A model generated the notes under the pieces. That model was not told where the DNA came from and ran no database searches. It saw only the letters and a program-made list of their open reading frames with translations. The position numbers were made by a program, and so were the translations under genes. Below, piece by piece: positions 52,599 to 61,167 of a DNA stretch of 64,000 nt. Position 1 is the stretch's first letter; every line of letters begins with the position of its first letter. Source of the stretch: Microbispora sp. NBC_01189 (GTDB lineage: Bacteria > Actinomycetota > Actinomycetes > Streptosporangiales > Streptosporangiaceae); assembly GCF_036010665.1 (NCBI RefSeq), contig NZ_CP108581.1, positions 7,063,501-7,127,500 of the forward strand. Reading direction: 5' to 3'.

Positions 52599-54917
52599 TC
52601 AGCGCCGTCCCAGACCCTCCAGAACCTGCGGCAGCTCACCCCTGTGGACGACTCCGAGGCGGCTCGTGGCGCGCGTGAGGGCGACGTAGAGGTCGCTCGG
52701 CCCGCGGGGCGACTCGCGCAGGATCAGCTCCGGCTCGACCACGATCACCGCGTCGAACTCCAGCCCCTTGGCCTCCGCGACCGGCAGCACCGCGACCGGC
52801 GCGTCCAGCGCCGCCGGGCCCGTCCCGACGGCGGCGCCCGGCACCGCCGACCGGACGATCTCCCCGATCTCCGCCGCCATGCCCGCCGGGACGATCACCA
52901 CGACGCGGCCCTCCTCGACCACCTCCGCCGCGGCCAGGGGGCCCGTCTCGGCCAGGGAGGCGACCGGCAGGGCCCACGGCCGCTCCCCGGTCTCCCGCAC
53001 CGACTCCGGCGCCTTGAGGTCGGGGCCGACGAGCTGGAGCACGCGGGCGGCGACCTCCATCAGCTCGGCCGGGGTGCGGTAGTTGACGGTGAGGCGCTCC
53101 TCGCGCCACCGGCCCGCGACGTACGGATCGAGGACCCGGCCCCAGCTCGCCGCGCCCGCGGCCGACCCGGTCTGCGCGATGTCCCCGACGATCGTCATCG
53201 ACCGGCTCGGGCAGCGGCGCATCACCATCCGCCAGGCCATCTCCGACAGCTCCTGCGCCTCGTCCACGATCACGTGGCCGAAGGCCCACGTACGGTCCCT
53301 GGCGGCCCGCTCGGCGGTGGTGAGGTAGGGGTCGTCGGCCTGGTGACGCTCGGCGAAGCGCTCGGCGTCCATCACGTCGGCGAGGCCGGTCAGCTCCAGC
53401 ACCTCGCGAGCGTAGGCGATGCGCTCCTCGCGCTCCTGCTCGGCCCTGCGGGCCGCCCGCAGCACGCCCTCGTCGATATCCCCGAGCAGCTCGGCGGCCT
53501 CGTCGAGCAGCGGCACGTCGGCCTCACTCCACCAGTTCTCGCCCTGCCTGTCTCCGGGCCTGTCTCCGGGCCTGTCGCCCGGCCTGGGGGGCTCGCGCAG
53601 CAGCAGGTCGCACTCGCGCGCGTCCAACCCCGCGGCGGCCATCCGGCCGCGGTCGGTGAACAGGCCGATCAGCAGCTGCTGGGGGGTGAGGTAGGGCCAC
53701 AGCCGGTTGAGCGCCACCCGCACCGGTTCCTCGGTGCGCAGCTCCTCGCGCAGGTCGGCGAAGTCGGCCTCGTCGAGCGAGGCCCGCCCGAGGTGCCGGG
53801 CCGCCTGCCGGGTGAGCACTGTCAGCAGGTGCCGGACGAACACGGCCCTGGCCTGGTTGTGCGGCCGGCGCGAACGGCCCGCCTTCGAGCGGGCCGCCTC
53901 CAGCGTCTGCCGGTCGAGGGAGAGGGTGAACTTGTCGAGCCTGATCTGCACGGGCGTGCGCGGCATCCGCTGGCGCTCCCGGACGGCCCGCTCGATCACG
54001 CGGGCCATCGCGCTCCCGCCCTTGACCGCGGCGGCCTCGGCGGGCTCCCGCCTGCCCGGGGTGACCCCCGGATACAGCTCGCCGGCCGTGGACAGCAGCA
54101 CGTCGGTCTCACCGAGGGACGGCAGCACCTGCTCGATGTAGCGCAGGAACGTCGGGTTGGGCCCGAGGATCAGCACGCCGCGGCGTTCCAGCCGCTCCCG
54201 GTAGGTGTAGAGCAGGTAGGCCGCGCGGTGCAGGGCCACCACGGTCTTGCCGGTGCCCGGCCCGCCCTGGACGACGAGCACGCCGTTCAGGTCGCTACGG
54301 ATGATCTTGTCCTGCTCGGCCTGGATCGTCGCGACGATGTCGCGCATGCGGCCGGTGCGCTTCTCGCCGAGCGCGGCCAGCAGGGCCGCCTCGCCGTTCA
54401 GCGTGGCCCGGTCGGCCTCGCTGATGCGGTCGAGGTCGAGCAGGTCGTCGTCGATCGAGGTGACCGTGCGGCCGCGGCTGTGCAGGTGGCGCCGCCGGGT
54501 GACGCCCATCGGGGCGGCCGGGGTGGCCCGGTAGAACGGCTGCGCCACCGGGGCCCGCCAGTCGATCAGCAGCCGGTGCTGGTCGTCGTCGGAGAGGCCG
54601 ATGCGGCCGATGTAGAGCCGCTTCTCGTCGGCCCGGTCCTCCTCGGCGTGACTCGCTTCTGGCCCGCCCTCCTCGGCGAGGTCGAGCCGGCCGAAGCACA
54701 GGCCGTGCTCCACGGCCCACAGACGGGCGAGGCGCTGGGCGTACATGCCGGCGAACGAGTCGCGCTCCGAACGGTTCTGGTGGGTGCCGGAGGCTCCCTG
54801 GGCCAGCACGGCGTCGAGCTGCCCGCGCGTGCGCTCCCGCAGCACGTCGAGACGTTCGTACAGCGCCGCGACGTACTTCTGCTCCCGGGCCAGCTCGCCC
54901 GTCGAAGATGGTGGCAT
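52599..54917 (-). CDS. HelD/HelR-type RNA polymerase recycling ATPase
   Basis: A 772-residue SF1-like protein. The N-terminal helical arm (REQKYVAALYERLDVLRERT) and YIGRIGLSDDDQHRLLIDWR are followed by Walker A GGPGTGKTVVALHRAAYLLY, motif II DEAQELSEMAW, motif III VGDIAQTGS, and helicase motifs V-VI near the end (KGLEFDAVIVVEP, YVALTRA). This is the architecture of HelD class II / HelR, which frees stalled RNA polymerase and gives rifampicin resistance in actinobacteria. I found no RAE-like inverted repeat upstream. The ATG at 54917 is supported by the arm. Isolated gene. Confidence 0.9.
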   Translation of the reverse strand: MPPSSTGELAREQKYVAALYERLDVLRERTRGQLDAVLAQGASGTHQNRSERDSFAGMYAQRLARLWAVEHGLCFGRLDLAEEGGPEASHAEEDRADEKRLYIGRIGLSDDDQHRLLIDWRAPVAQPFYRATPAAPMGVTRRRHLHSRGRTVTSIDDDLLDLDRISEADRATLNGEAALLAALGEKRTGRMRDIVATIQAEQDKIIRSDLNGVLVVQGGPGTGKTVVALHRAAYLLYTYRERLERRGVLILGPNPTFLRYIEQVLPSLGETDVLLSTAGELYPGVTPGRREPAEAAAVKGGSAMARVIERAVRERQRMPRTPVQIRLDKFTLSLDRQTLEAARSKAGRSRRPHNQARAVFVRHLLTVLTRQAARHLGRASLDEADFADLREELRTEEPVRVALNRLWPYLTPQQLLIGLFTDRGRMAAAGLDARECDLLLREPPRPGDRPGDRPGDRQGENWWSEADVPLLDEAAELLGDIDEGVLRAARRAEQEREERIAYAREVLELTGLADVMDAERFAERHQADDPYLTTAERAARDRTWAFGHVIVDEAQELSEMAWRMVMRRCPSRSMTIVGDIAQTGSAAGAASWGRVLDPYVAGRWREERLTVNYRTPAELMEVAARVLQLVGPDLKAPESVRETGERPWALPVASLAETGPLAAAEVVEEGRVVVIVPAGMAAEIGEIVRSAVPGAAVGTGPAALDAPVAVLPVAEAKGLEFDAVIVVEPELILRESPRGPSDLYVALTRATSRLGVVHRGELPQVLEGLGRR
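53547..53582. repeat. Three tandem 12-bp units in the HelR-like gene
   Basis: CCTGTCTCCGGG twice and CCTGTCGCCCGG once encode repeated PGDR on the minus strand, in a linker of the helicase-like protein. It keeps the frame and may vary in length. Confidence 0.75.
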
Positions 54918-55017
54918 AGGCCGCCAGATTCTACGTGCCGTCCCGCCCTTCCCCGGAATCGGGCGCGACGTAGTCCCATATGTGTCCCCTGGGGGGCCGT
55001 TTGCCTGCTTTTATAGG

Positions 55018-55491
55018 TCACCCCTCGGCGGCGCCGCCCTCCGGTTCCCTTCCGAGCACCGGGGAGCGGTAGTCGTACGGCGTGCTGAGGACGACCGTCG
55101 TGCGGGTGCTGACGTTCGCGGAGGCGCGGATCTGCTGCAGCAGTTCCTCCAGGGCGAGCGGCGAGGCGACACGGACCTTGAGGATGTAACTTTCATCCCC
55201 CGCGACGCTGTGGCAGGCCTCGATCGCGGTCAGATGGCTGAGCCGCACCGGGGCGTCGTCCGGCGCGGAGGGGTCGATCGGCTTGATCGAGACGAACGCC
55301 GTCAGGGGCAACCCGATCTCGTCGTAGTCGACGAGCGCGGCGTATCCACGGAGCACTCCGCGCTTTTCGAGCCTGCGTACGCGCTGGTGAACGGCGGAGA
55401 CCGACAGCCCGGTCTCCTTGGCCAGATCGGTGAAGCTCATCCGGCCGTCCGCCGCCAGCAGCGTGACGATGCGGCGATCAATCTCCTCCAC
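55018..55491 (-). CDS. Lrp/AsnC-family transcriptional regulator
   Basis: A 157-residue regulator: an N-terminal helix-turn-helix (IDRRIVTLLAADGRMSFTDL, then LSVSAVHQRVRRLEKRGVLR) and a C-terminal RAM (ligand-binding) domain (FVSIKPIDPSAPDDAPVRLS, then VAGDESYILKVRVASPLALE). It binds amino acids or derivatives and controls metabolism genes. The GTG at 55491 is the only start that gives a normal N-terminus; the longer frame from 55602 is low-complexity. SD is weak. Neighbours on each side are separately oriented or unrelated, so the target is unknown. Confidence 0.93.
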   Translation of the reverse strand: MEEIDRRIVTLLAADGRMSFTDLAKETGLSVSAVHQRVRRLEKRGVLRGYAALVDYDEIGLPLTAFVSIKPIDPSAPDDAPVRLSHLTAIEACHSVAGDESYILKVRVASPLALEELLQQIRASANVSTRTTVVLSTPYDYRSPVLGREPEGGAAEG

Positions 55492-55641
55492 CCCAGCAAC
55501 GGTAGCGCCGCGGCGCCAGGCTCGAGACGGGCCGGCCTCGCCGGCCCACCCGTCACCCCTCCAGGCGGCATCGCCCGTCAGCCTGCCGGAGAATGAATCC
55601 ACTCGGCGCCGGTGGCGTTCCGTCCCACACGGCGAGCCATC

Positions 55642-56610
55642 TCACCACTTGATCATCGGATACCAGGAGATGATCTCGCGGGTCGCCAGGAGGCGCACAT
55701 CCCAGTACAGGAACGTGAAGGCGCCCGCGACGATGAACGCCGAGGCGGTGAGCACCGCGGCCCGGCTCGGCCGCCTGGAGAGCCACCGCCGCAGCCGCCC
55801 GCCCGCCAGGCCCGCGACGAGCAGGAACAGCAGGGCCATGATGACGATGTTGCCGAGCGACTGCAGGACGAACACGAAGGCGCCGTAGAGAGGATTCCCG
55901 CTCTCCGCCGCGTTACGTAACATCTGACGGAAAAGCGGGAACGGGCGCCCGATGAGAAATGCCCCGATCAGCACGCCCTTGAATACCATCGGGAAGTTCG
56001 GGAATCTGGCGGCGATCCGCGCGAACGGGTCGGGCACGAGACGCAGCGCCGCCAGACCCTGATAGATCATGACCAGTCCGATCACGCCGAATACGATCAT
56101 CGACTGGACGCTTCGGGGCGACAGGACCCCCGGCTCGGTCTGGGCGGTCGAGAACTGCGGCAGACCGGTCCCCGCGAGCCCGACGAGGGCGCCGTACGCG
56201 GCCGACACCGGGATCATCCCGGCCGCCAGCCATCCGAGAGGCCGCAACAGCCGCAGCAGACGGCCCGAGCGGCTGCCCTCCGAGCCGATCAGGGGCGCCA
56301 CCGCACTGAACGCGGCGATGTTGCAGGCCGTGAAGCTTCCCGCGAGCCCTGACACGAAGGCGAAGGCGATCCCCGCCGCGATGCCGGCGATCGGCGTCGC
56401 CTTCGCGTCGTGCCCCAGCAGGGTGTTGGCGACGTTGTCACCGATGGCCTGGTCGACGAACCGGGCGGACCACACCGCGCTCAGCGCGAAGCCGCCGAGC
56501 AGGCTGAGGAGCACCACCGGCCAGCGCCGCCGCGGAACGCTCTCTCCTGCCGCCGGAACGTCGACTGGGGCGGCAACCGCCCGCCGGACGACGCTCGCGG
56601 GATTCTCCAT
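55642..56610 (-). CDS. Polytopic membrane protein, CcdA/DsbD-like
   Basis: A 322-residue integral membrane protein with about eight hydrophobic segments. The segment FVSGLAGSFTACNIAAFSAV resembles the helix that carries the Gly and Cys motif in the CcdA/DsbD redox-transport family, but only one cysteine is present in the whole protein, so thiol-electron transfer is unlikely. Later segments (SPRSVQSMIVFGVIGLVMIY, then GVLIGAFLIGRPFPLF) suggest a channel- or transporter-like fold. I do not recognise a precise family. It probably has an N-terminal cytoplasmic extension of about 28 residues. Confidence 0.75.
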   Translation of the reverse strand: MENPASVVRRAVAAPVDVPAAGESVPRRRWPVVLLSLLGGFALSAVWSARFVDQAIGDNVANTLLGHDAKATPIAGIAAGIAFAFVSGLAGSFTACNIAAFSAVAPLIGSEGSRSGRLLRLLRPLGWLAAGMIPVSAAYGALVGLAGTGLPQFSTAQTEPGVLSPRSVQSMIVFGVIGLVMIYQGLAALRLVPDPFARIAARFPNFPMVFKGVLIGAFLIGRPFPLFRQMLRNAAESGNPLYGAFVFVLQSLGNIVIMALLFLLVAGLAGGRLRRWLSRRPSRAAVLTASAFIVAGAFTFLYWDVRLLATREIISWYPMIKW

Positions 56611-56812
56611 GCGGTCCTCCTGGGTGGGGGGGTGGGCCGCGAGCGTCCCCGCCGTCCGATCGCCGCGGCGGAGGCGCCCTGCGGTGGTTCACTCCCACAA
56701 TGAGGCCGGTGACCGCGATGCGCTTCTCCCGGAATGCGCTCCCCGGCTCGTGCCGCCGTCCCGGGCCGCGGCGCCCCGGCCCACGAGCGGCGAGCGGCGA
56801 GCGCGCCGGGGC

Positions 56813-57274
56813 TCAGGCGCGGGAGGTCTCCCGCTCCAGGTGCGCCGCGAGCGTCTCCAGCCAGTCGCGGGTGCCCTGCTCGCGCCATTCGGGACGGTCG
56901 TGCCCGTCGAGGAACGCGACCTGCTCGGTCAGCACCAGGCGGGTGCCTCGACCGGCGGGGGCGAACTGCACGGTGGTCACCGACACCGACGCGAGCGTAG
57001 AGCCGACGTACAGGTCGTAGGCGTAGACGATGCGCTCCGGCGGGACGATCTCGTGATAACGGGCGTCGAAGGTGATGACGGGGCCGCCGCTCCGGCTGCC
57101 GCGGTTGACCTCCCTGCCGCCGACCCGGAAGTCGAGGCGGTAGTCGTTCCCGCCGCCGGCGAACCAGTCGGCCTTGGCCTTCTCCTCCGCCCAGGCGGTG
57201 AACACCCGCTCGGGCGAGGCGGCGTAGGCGCGCTCGATGGTGAAGTCGGCGTGTTCCACGTGACGATCGGTCAT
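56813..57274 (-). CDS. SRPBCC/AHSA1-domain protein
   Basis: A 153-residue protein: DFTIERAYAASPERVFTAWA at the start, then ADWFAGGG and YHEIVPPERIVYAYD, and TTVQFAPAGRGTRLVLTEQV. This is the SRPBCC helix-grip fold, AHSA1 subfamily, which binds hydrophobic ligands; its actual ligand is unknown. It overlaps the ArsR gene by four bases (ATGA at 57271-57274), forming the well-known ArsR-AHSA1 pair. ATG at 57274. Confidence 0.92.
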   Translation of the reverse strand: MTDRHVEHADFTIERAYAASPERVFTAWAEEKAKADWFAGGGNDYRLDFRVGGREVNRGSRSGGPVITFDARYHEIVPPERIVYAYDLYVGSTLASVSVTTVQFAPAGRGTRLVLTEQVAFLDGHDRPEWREQGTRDWLETLAAHLERETSRA

Positions 57275-57624
57275 TTCCCATCCTCCGGATCCCACTCGTC
57301 GGGCTGCTCGGCGAGGTGGTCGCCGAGCCGGTCGAGACGGTGCTCCCAGGTCCTGCGGCGCTCGCCGGCCCACTGTTCCACCGCCGTGAGCGCCCGCGGC
57401 TCCAGGCGGCAGGCGCGTACCCGGCCGATCTTCTCCGACCGGACCAGCCCGCAGGCCTCCAGCACCTTCAGATGCTGGACGATCGCGGCCAGCGACATGG
57501 CGAACGGCCGCGCGAGCTCGCTCACGGACGCGGGCCCGCGGCTCAGCCGCTCGACCATGCTCCGCCTGGTTGGGTCGGCCAGCGCCTGGAACACCCGGTC
57601 AAGCGAAGCAGCTTCGTTAAGCAT
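57271..57624 (-). CDS. ArsR-family winged-helix repressor
   Basis: A 117-residue regulator with the ArsR winged helix: LDRVFQALADPTRRSMVERL, then SVSELARPFAMSLAAIVQHL and KVLEACGLVRSEKIGRVRAC. No metal-binding ELCVCDL motif is visible, so it senses something other than arsenite-type metals. The first gene of the pair; the start codon lies inside a perfect inverted repeat, which implies self-repression of both genes. Confidence 0.94.
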   Translation of the reverse strand: MLNEAASLDRVFQALADPTRRSMVERLSRGPASVSELARPFAMSLAAIVQHLKVLEACGLVRSEKIGRVRACRLEPRALTAVEQWAGERRRTWEHRLDRLGDHLAEQPDEWDPEDGK

Positions 57625-57633
57625 GTACTTAAC
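57616..57633. promoter_or_regulatory. ArsR operator overlapping the start codon
   Basis: GTTAAG (57616-57621), a six-base spacer CATGTA, and CTTAAC (57628-57633) make a perfect inverted repeat. The ATG of arsR (57622-57624) lies in the spacer. A further GTTAAG is at 57668-57673. The arrangement is what is seen for ArsR-type autoregulation; the site is inferred, not shown. Confidence 0.7.
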
Positions 57634-57785
57634 CGTACGACGCCAGGACGGGAAAGTAAAGCGATTTGTTAAGTGTCGCGCGGCCGGCGAGGCGTCGCAG
57701 CTCGGCAGCCGGCAGACCGAAGGGAATCCGCTCGACCACCGGCGGGCGGCTCCGGCGCAGGCCGTGAGCACTCACCGGACGGCGG

Positions 57786-58910
57786 TCACACGACGACGAG
57801 CTCCCTGGTGGAGCCGTTCAGGCGCTCGCCCGCCGTCTCGCCGCAGACGACGATGTCCTCGATCCGGGCGCCGTGACGCCCCGGCAGGTAGATGCCGGGC
57901 TCGACGGAGAACGCGAACCCCGGCCGCATCTCCTCGGTGTTGCCCGCCACGATGTACGGCTCCTCGTGGGTCTCCAGGCCGATGCCGTGGCCGGTGCGGT
58001 GGACGAAGTACTCGCCGTACCCCGCCTCGGCGATCACCTCGCGGGCGGCGGCGTCCACGGACTCGCAGGTCACCCCGGGCCGCACGTGGGCGCAGGCGGC
58101 CTCCTGGGCCGCCCTGAGCACCTCGTAGTACGCCGCGAAGTCGGCCGGTGGCTCGTCGACGCAGTACACCCGGGTGGAGTCGGAGCAGTAGCCGCTCGGC
58201 ATCGTGCCGCCGATGTCCACGACGATCGGCTCGCCCGGCCGGATCACCCGGTCGGTCAGCTCGGCGTGCGGGCTCGCGCCGTTCGGGCCGGAGCCCACGA
58301 TCACGAAGTCGACCCGGGCGTGCCCCGCCCCGACGATCGCCTCCGCGATGTCCCGGCCGACCTCGCGCTCCGTGCGGCCCGCCTTGAGCAGCCCGGGGAC
58401 GAGGGCGTGCACGGCGTCGATGGCCGCTCCCGCCGCCGCGAGCGCCGCCTTCTCGGCGGGCGACTTGCGCATCCGCAGCTCGCGCAGCACGTCACCGGCC
58501 AGTGTCTGCTCCGCGCCGGGCATCGCCGCGCGGAACCGCAGGGACTGCAGCGCCCACATGCGGTCGGCGAGCCCGACCCGGGCGACCGGGCCCAGGCGGC
58601 GGGCCACCTCGGCGAAGGGATCGTCGGTCTCGTCCCAGGCGACGAACTCGACGCTGAGCCGGGAGGCGGGCGAGTGCTCCGCGGCCGGCAGTTCGAGGCG
58701 CGGCACCATCAGGAACGGCTCGCCGGACACCGGCACGACGAGACAGGTCAGCCGTTCGAGCGGCATCGCGTCGTAGCCGGTGACGTAGCGGAGGTCCGGG
58801 CCGGGCGTCAGCAGCAGCGCGTCGAGACCGGCGCGGCCGGCGGCCTCGCGCACGGCGGCGGGACGGGTCGTGGGATACAGGTCGGAGGCATCCGGGGACG
58901 TCGTTGTCAC
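57786..58910 (-). CDS. M24-family Xaa-Pro peptidase
   Basis: A 374-residue metalloenzyme with the pita-bread fold. The N-terminal creatinase-like domain is followed by metal ligands: Asp in VDIGGTMPSGYCSDSTRVY, His in HRTGHGIGLETHEEPYIV, Glu in FSVEPGIYLPG and Glu in ARIEDIVV. These two-metal enzymes cleave the bond before proline. GTG at 58910 or TTG at 58919 are both possible starts. No signal peptide. The neighbours are unrelated. Confidence 0.94.
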   Translation of the reverse strand: MTTTSPDASDLYPTTRPAAVREAAGRAGLDALLLTPGPDLRYVTGYDAMPLERLTCLVVPVSGEPFLMVPRLELPAAEHSPASRLSVEFVAWDETDDPFAEVARRLGPVARVGLADRMWALQSLRFRAAMPGAEQTLAGDVLRELRMRKSPAEKAALAAAGAAIDAVHALVPGLLKAGRTEREVGRDIAEAIVGAGHARVDFVIVGSGPNGASPHAELTDRVIRPGEPIVVDIGGTMPSGYCSDSTRVYCVDEPPADFAAYYEVLRAAQEAACAHVRPGVTCESVDAAAREVIAEAGYGEYFVHRTGHGIGLETHEEPYIVAGNTEEMRPGFAFSVEPGIYLPGRHGARIEDIVVCGETAGERLNGSTRELVVV

Positions 58911-59131
58911 GGTGCCCAATCTAACGAGATCCGGCCCCGGCGGCGCGCACCGACGACGCCCATCGGGCGCATAGCACAGACGTCGCGTGGACGTGCCGCG
59001 AGAGGCATTGGCTTATTCCACGCGGTAGAAGAAAACTAACCCCAGGGACAAGAAGTACTGCTACGCTCCGCGTCAGGACGATCACAGAACGTCCGTACGA
59101 CAGTGCGAGAGCGGCATCGAGAGCGAGAAAA

Positions 59132-60052
59132 ATGGTCGGCGTAGTGGGCGGCGCGAAGCCCGCCCTTCCCCCCGCGGACGGCCCGGACGTGGCTCCCGTC
59201 GCCGCCCCCGTCGGCGGACGGCGGTGGGCGGAGCTGGTGGTGGGCGAGTCCAGGCGGCAGGCACTGGAGGCACGTGAGCGCGCCGCCGAGGAGCGGCGCG
59301 AGGAGCGGCGCGAGGAAAGGCGCGTCACGCTGGCGCTGCGGGAGGCGATCCTGCCCGAGCCCGGCGCCTCGATCGAGCTTCCGTACGCCCGGATCGCGGT
59401 CCGGTATGTCCCGGCCGGCCGGGAGTCGAGCCTCGGGGGTGACTGGTACGACGCGGCCCCCCTCCCCGACGGGCGCATGTTCCTCGCCGTCGGCGACGTG
59501 TCGGGCCACGGCCTGCCCGCGATCGCGGAGATGGCGCAACTGCGGCACGCCCTGCTCGGCCTGAGCATGACCGGGGCCTCCCCCGGCCTGCTGCTGTCGT
59601 GGCTGAACGCCCTGGTGCTCACGCGCCTGGACGACACGACCGCCACGGCGGTGTGCGGCCACTTCGACCCGGCGTCCCGCCTTTTCACGTGGGCACAGGC
59701 GGGGCATCCCGCTCCGATCCTGGTGCGCCGCGGGGGCGTGCGCCAGCTCGGGGCGCCCCGGGGAGTCGTGCTCGGGGCGACGTCGAGCCTGCCGTACGGA
59801 GTGGCCGACGTCCGCCTCGAGCCCGGCGATCTACTGCTGATGTTCACCGACGGGCTGGTAGAGCGCCGGTCGCGCGACATCGAGGCCGGGGTGTCGCTCG
59901 TCATGCGGGCGGCCGCCTCGACCGGCGCGACCGGAGCCGACCTCGACGCGAGCCTCGACCGCCTGCTGGAGGCGATCGGCGGCCCCAACCCCGAGGACGA
60001 CACCTGCCTGCTGGCGGTGGCGGTGACCGGAGACGGCCCGCGCACGGCCTGA
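59132..60052 (+). CDS. PP2C/SpoIIE-type serine phosphatase
   Basis: A 306-residue phosphatase with the RsbU/SpoIIE domain: LGGDWYDAAPLPDGRMFLAV, then GDVSGHGLPAIAEM and PNPEDDTCLL, with the Asp residues that bind two Mn or Mg ions. The N-terminal 75 residues contain a charged coiled coil (RERAAEERREERREERR, encoded by three 12-bp repeats at 59288-59323). Such phosphatases dephosphorylate anti-sigma antagonists. No anti-sigma gene is adjacent. Cytoplasmic; the ATG at 59132 has a weak SD. Confidence 0.93.
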   Translation: MVGVVGGAKPALPPADGPDVAPVAAPVGGRRWAELVVGESRRQALEARERAAEERREERREERRVTLALREAILPEPGASIELPYARIAVRYVPAGRESSLGGDWYDAAPLPDGRMFLAVGDVSGHGLPAIAEMAQLRHALLGLSMTGASPGLLLSWLNALVLTRLDDTTATAVCGHFDPASRLFTWAQAGHPAPILVRRGGVRQLGAPRGVVLGATSSLPYGVADVRLEPGDLLLMFTDGLVERRSRDIEAGVSLVMRAAASTGATGADLDASLDRLLEAIGGPNPEDDTCLLAVAVTGDGPRTA

Positions 60053-60071
60053 CAGGCGTGACAATGGTCGG

Positions 60072-60968
60072 GTGCTGATGCTTCTCGACACCCCGTCGCT
60101 GTACTTCCGTGCCTTCTACGGGGTTCCGGACTCGGTGACCTCGCCGGACGGCATGCCGGTGAACGCGGTGCGCGGGCTCCTCGACATGATCGCGACCCTG
60201 GTCCGGCAGCATTCGCCCCGGGAGATCGTCGCGTGCATGGACGCCGACTGGCGTCCCGCGTTCCGGGTGGCGGCGATCCCGTCGTACAAGGCCCACCGGG
60301 TGGCGAGCGGCGACCAGGAGGAGGTGCCGGACACGCTGGCCCCGCAGGTGCCGGTGATCGAGGAGGTCCTGGACGCGCTCGGCATCGCCCGCGTCGGGGT
60401 CGGCGGCTACGAGGCCGACGACGTCATCGGCACGTTCGCGATCGCCGCGACCACGGCCGTGGACATCGTCACCGGCGACCGGGACCTGTTCCAGCTCGTG
60501 GACGACGACAAGCCGTGCCGGGCCCTTTACACAGTAAGGGGAATCCGGAACCTGCAGGTCGTCGACGAGGCCTTCGTCCGGGAGAAGTACGGCATCCCCG
60601 GACGGGCGTACGCCGACTTCGCGACGCTGCGCGGCGACCCAAGCGACGGCCTGCCCGGGGTCCCCGGCATCGGGGAGAAGACGGCCGCCGCGCTCATCAC
60701 CCGCTTCGGGTCCCTCCCGGCCCTGCTCGCCGCGCTGGACGAGGGCGGCGCCGACGGCTTCCCGGCGGGCGCCCGGAACAGGCTCGCCGCCGCCCGCGAC
60801 TACCTGGAGGTCGCCCCCGCCGTGGTCGGGGTGGCCCATGACGTGCCGCTGCCGGACGTCGACGTCGGCCTCCCCGCCGCGCCCCGCGACCCCGAACGGC
60901 TGGTCGCGCTGTCCCGGAAGTACGGCCTGGACAGCCCGCTCAACCGCCTGCTCGCCACCCTGGGCTAG
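60072..60968 (+). CDS. 5'-3' exonuclease (flap endonuclease family)
   Basis: A 298-residue stand-alone homologue of the DNA polymerase I 5'-nuclease domain. Motifs: LLDTPSLYFRAFYGVPDS, EADDVIG, TGDRDLFQLV and GDPSDGLPGVPGIGEKTA (the H3TH DNA-binding element with the metal-binding Asp residues). It trims flaps and RNA primers during replication and repair. GTG at 60072, 19 bases after the phosphatase gene. Actinomycetes often have this extra copy besides polA. Confidence 0.95.
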   Translation: MLMLLDTPSLYFRAFYGVPDSVTSPDGMPVNAVRGLLDMIATLVRQHSPREIVACMDADWRPAFRVAAIPSYKAHRVASGDQEEVPDTLAPQVPVIEEVLDALGIARVGVGGYEADDVIGTFAIAATTAVDIVTGDRDLFQLVDDDKPCRALYTVRGIRNLQVVDEAFVREKYGIPGRAYADFATLRGDPSDGLPGVPGIGEKTAAALITRFGSLPALLAALDEGGADGFPAGARNRLAAARDYLEVAPAVVGVAHDVPLPDVDVGLPAAPRDPERLVALSRKYGLDSPLNRLLATLG

Positions 60969-61167
60969 GCGCGGCGCCTGATGCCTGAGCCACGTGCGGA
61001 TCGTCGGGATGGCGACGCATGGTGCCGTCCAGTCACGTGACGGCGGGGTGCTCACCTGCGGCAAGGGGTGGACCAGCCCCCTTACGGCCCGGTCCACCGG
61101 TATCTACGGCGTGATCTCCGCAGGTCGTTTACGGCCTGTTATGTCCGCTCCCGGGTAGGTTGATCGC
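60969..61167. promoter_or_regulatory. Promoter region of RNB ribonuclease
   Basis: 199 bases without ORF hold a palindrome GTCACGTGAC (61032-61041). The right half is slightly AT-richer, with GGGTAGGTTGATCGC immediately before the GTG. I cannot define a promoter. Confidence 0.4.

Noticed and set aside
50748-55016. 1422-codon plus-strand ORF opposite lnt and the HelR-like gene
   Set aside because: Composition (Arg, His, Gly, Pro) is that of a shadow; no family motifs; both genes on the other strand are clear.
54918-55017. Rifamycin-associated element upstream of the HelR-like gene
   Set aside because: No inverted repeat resembling the RAE was found by eye.
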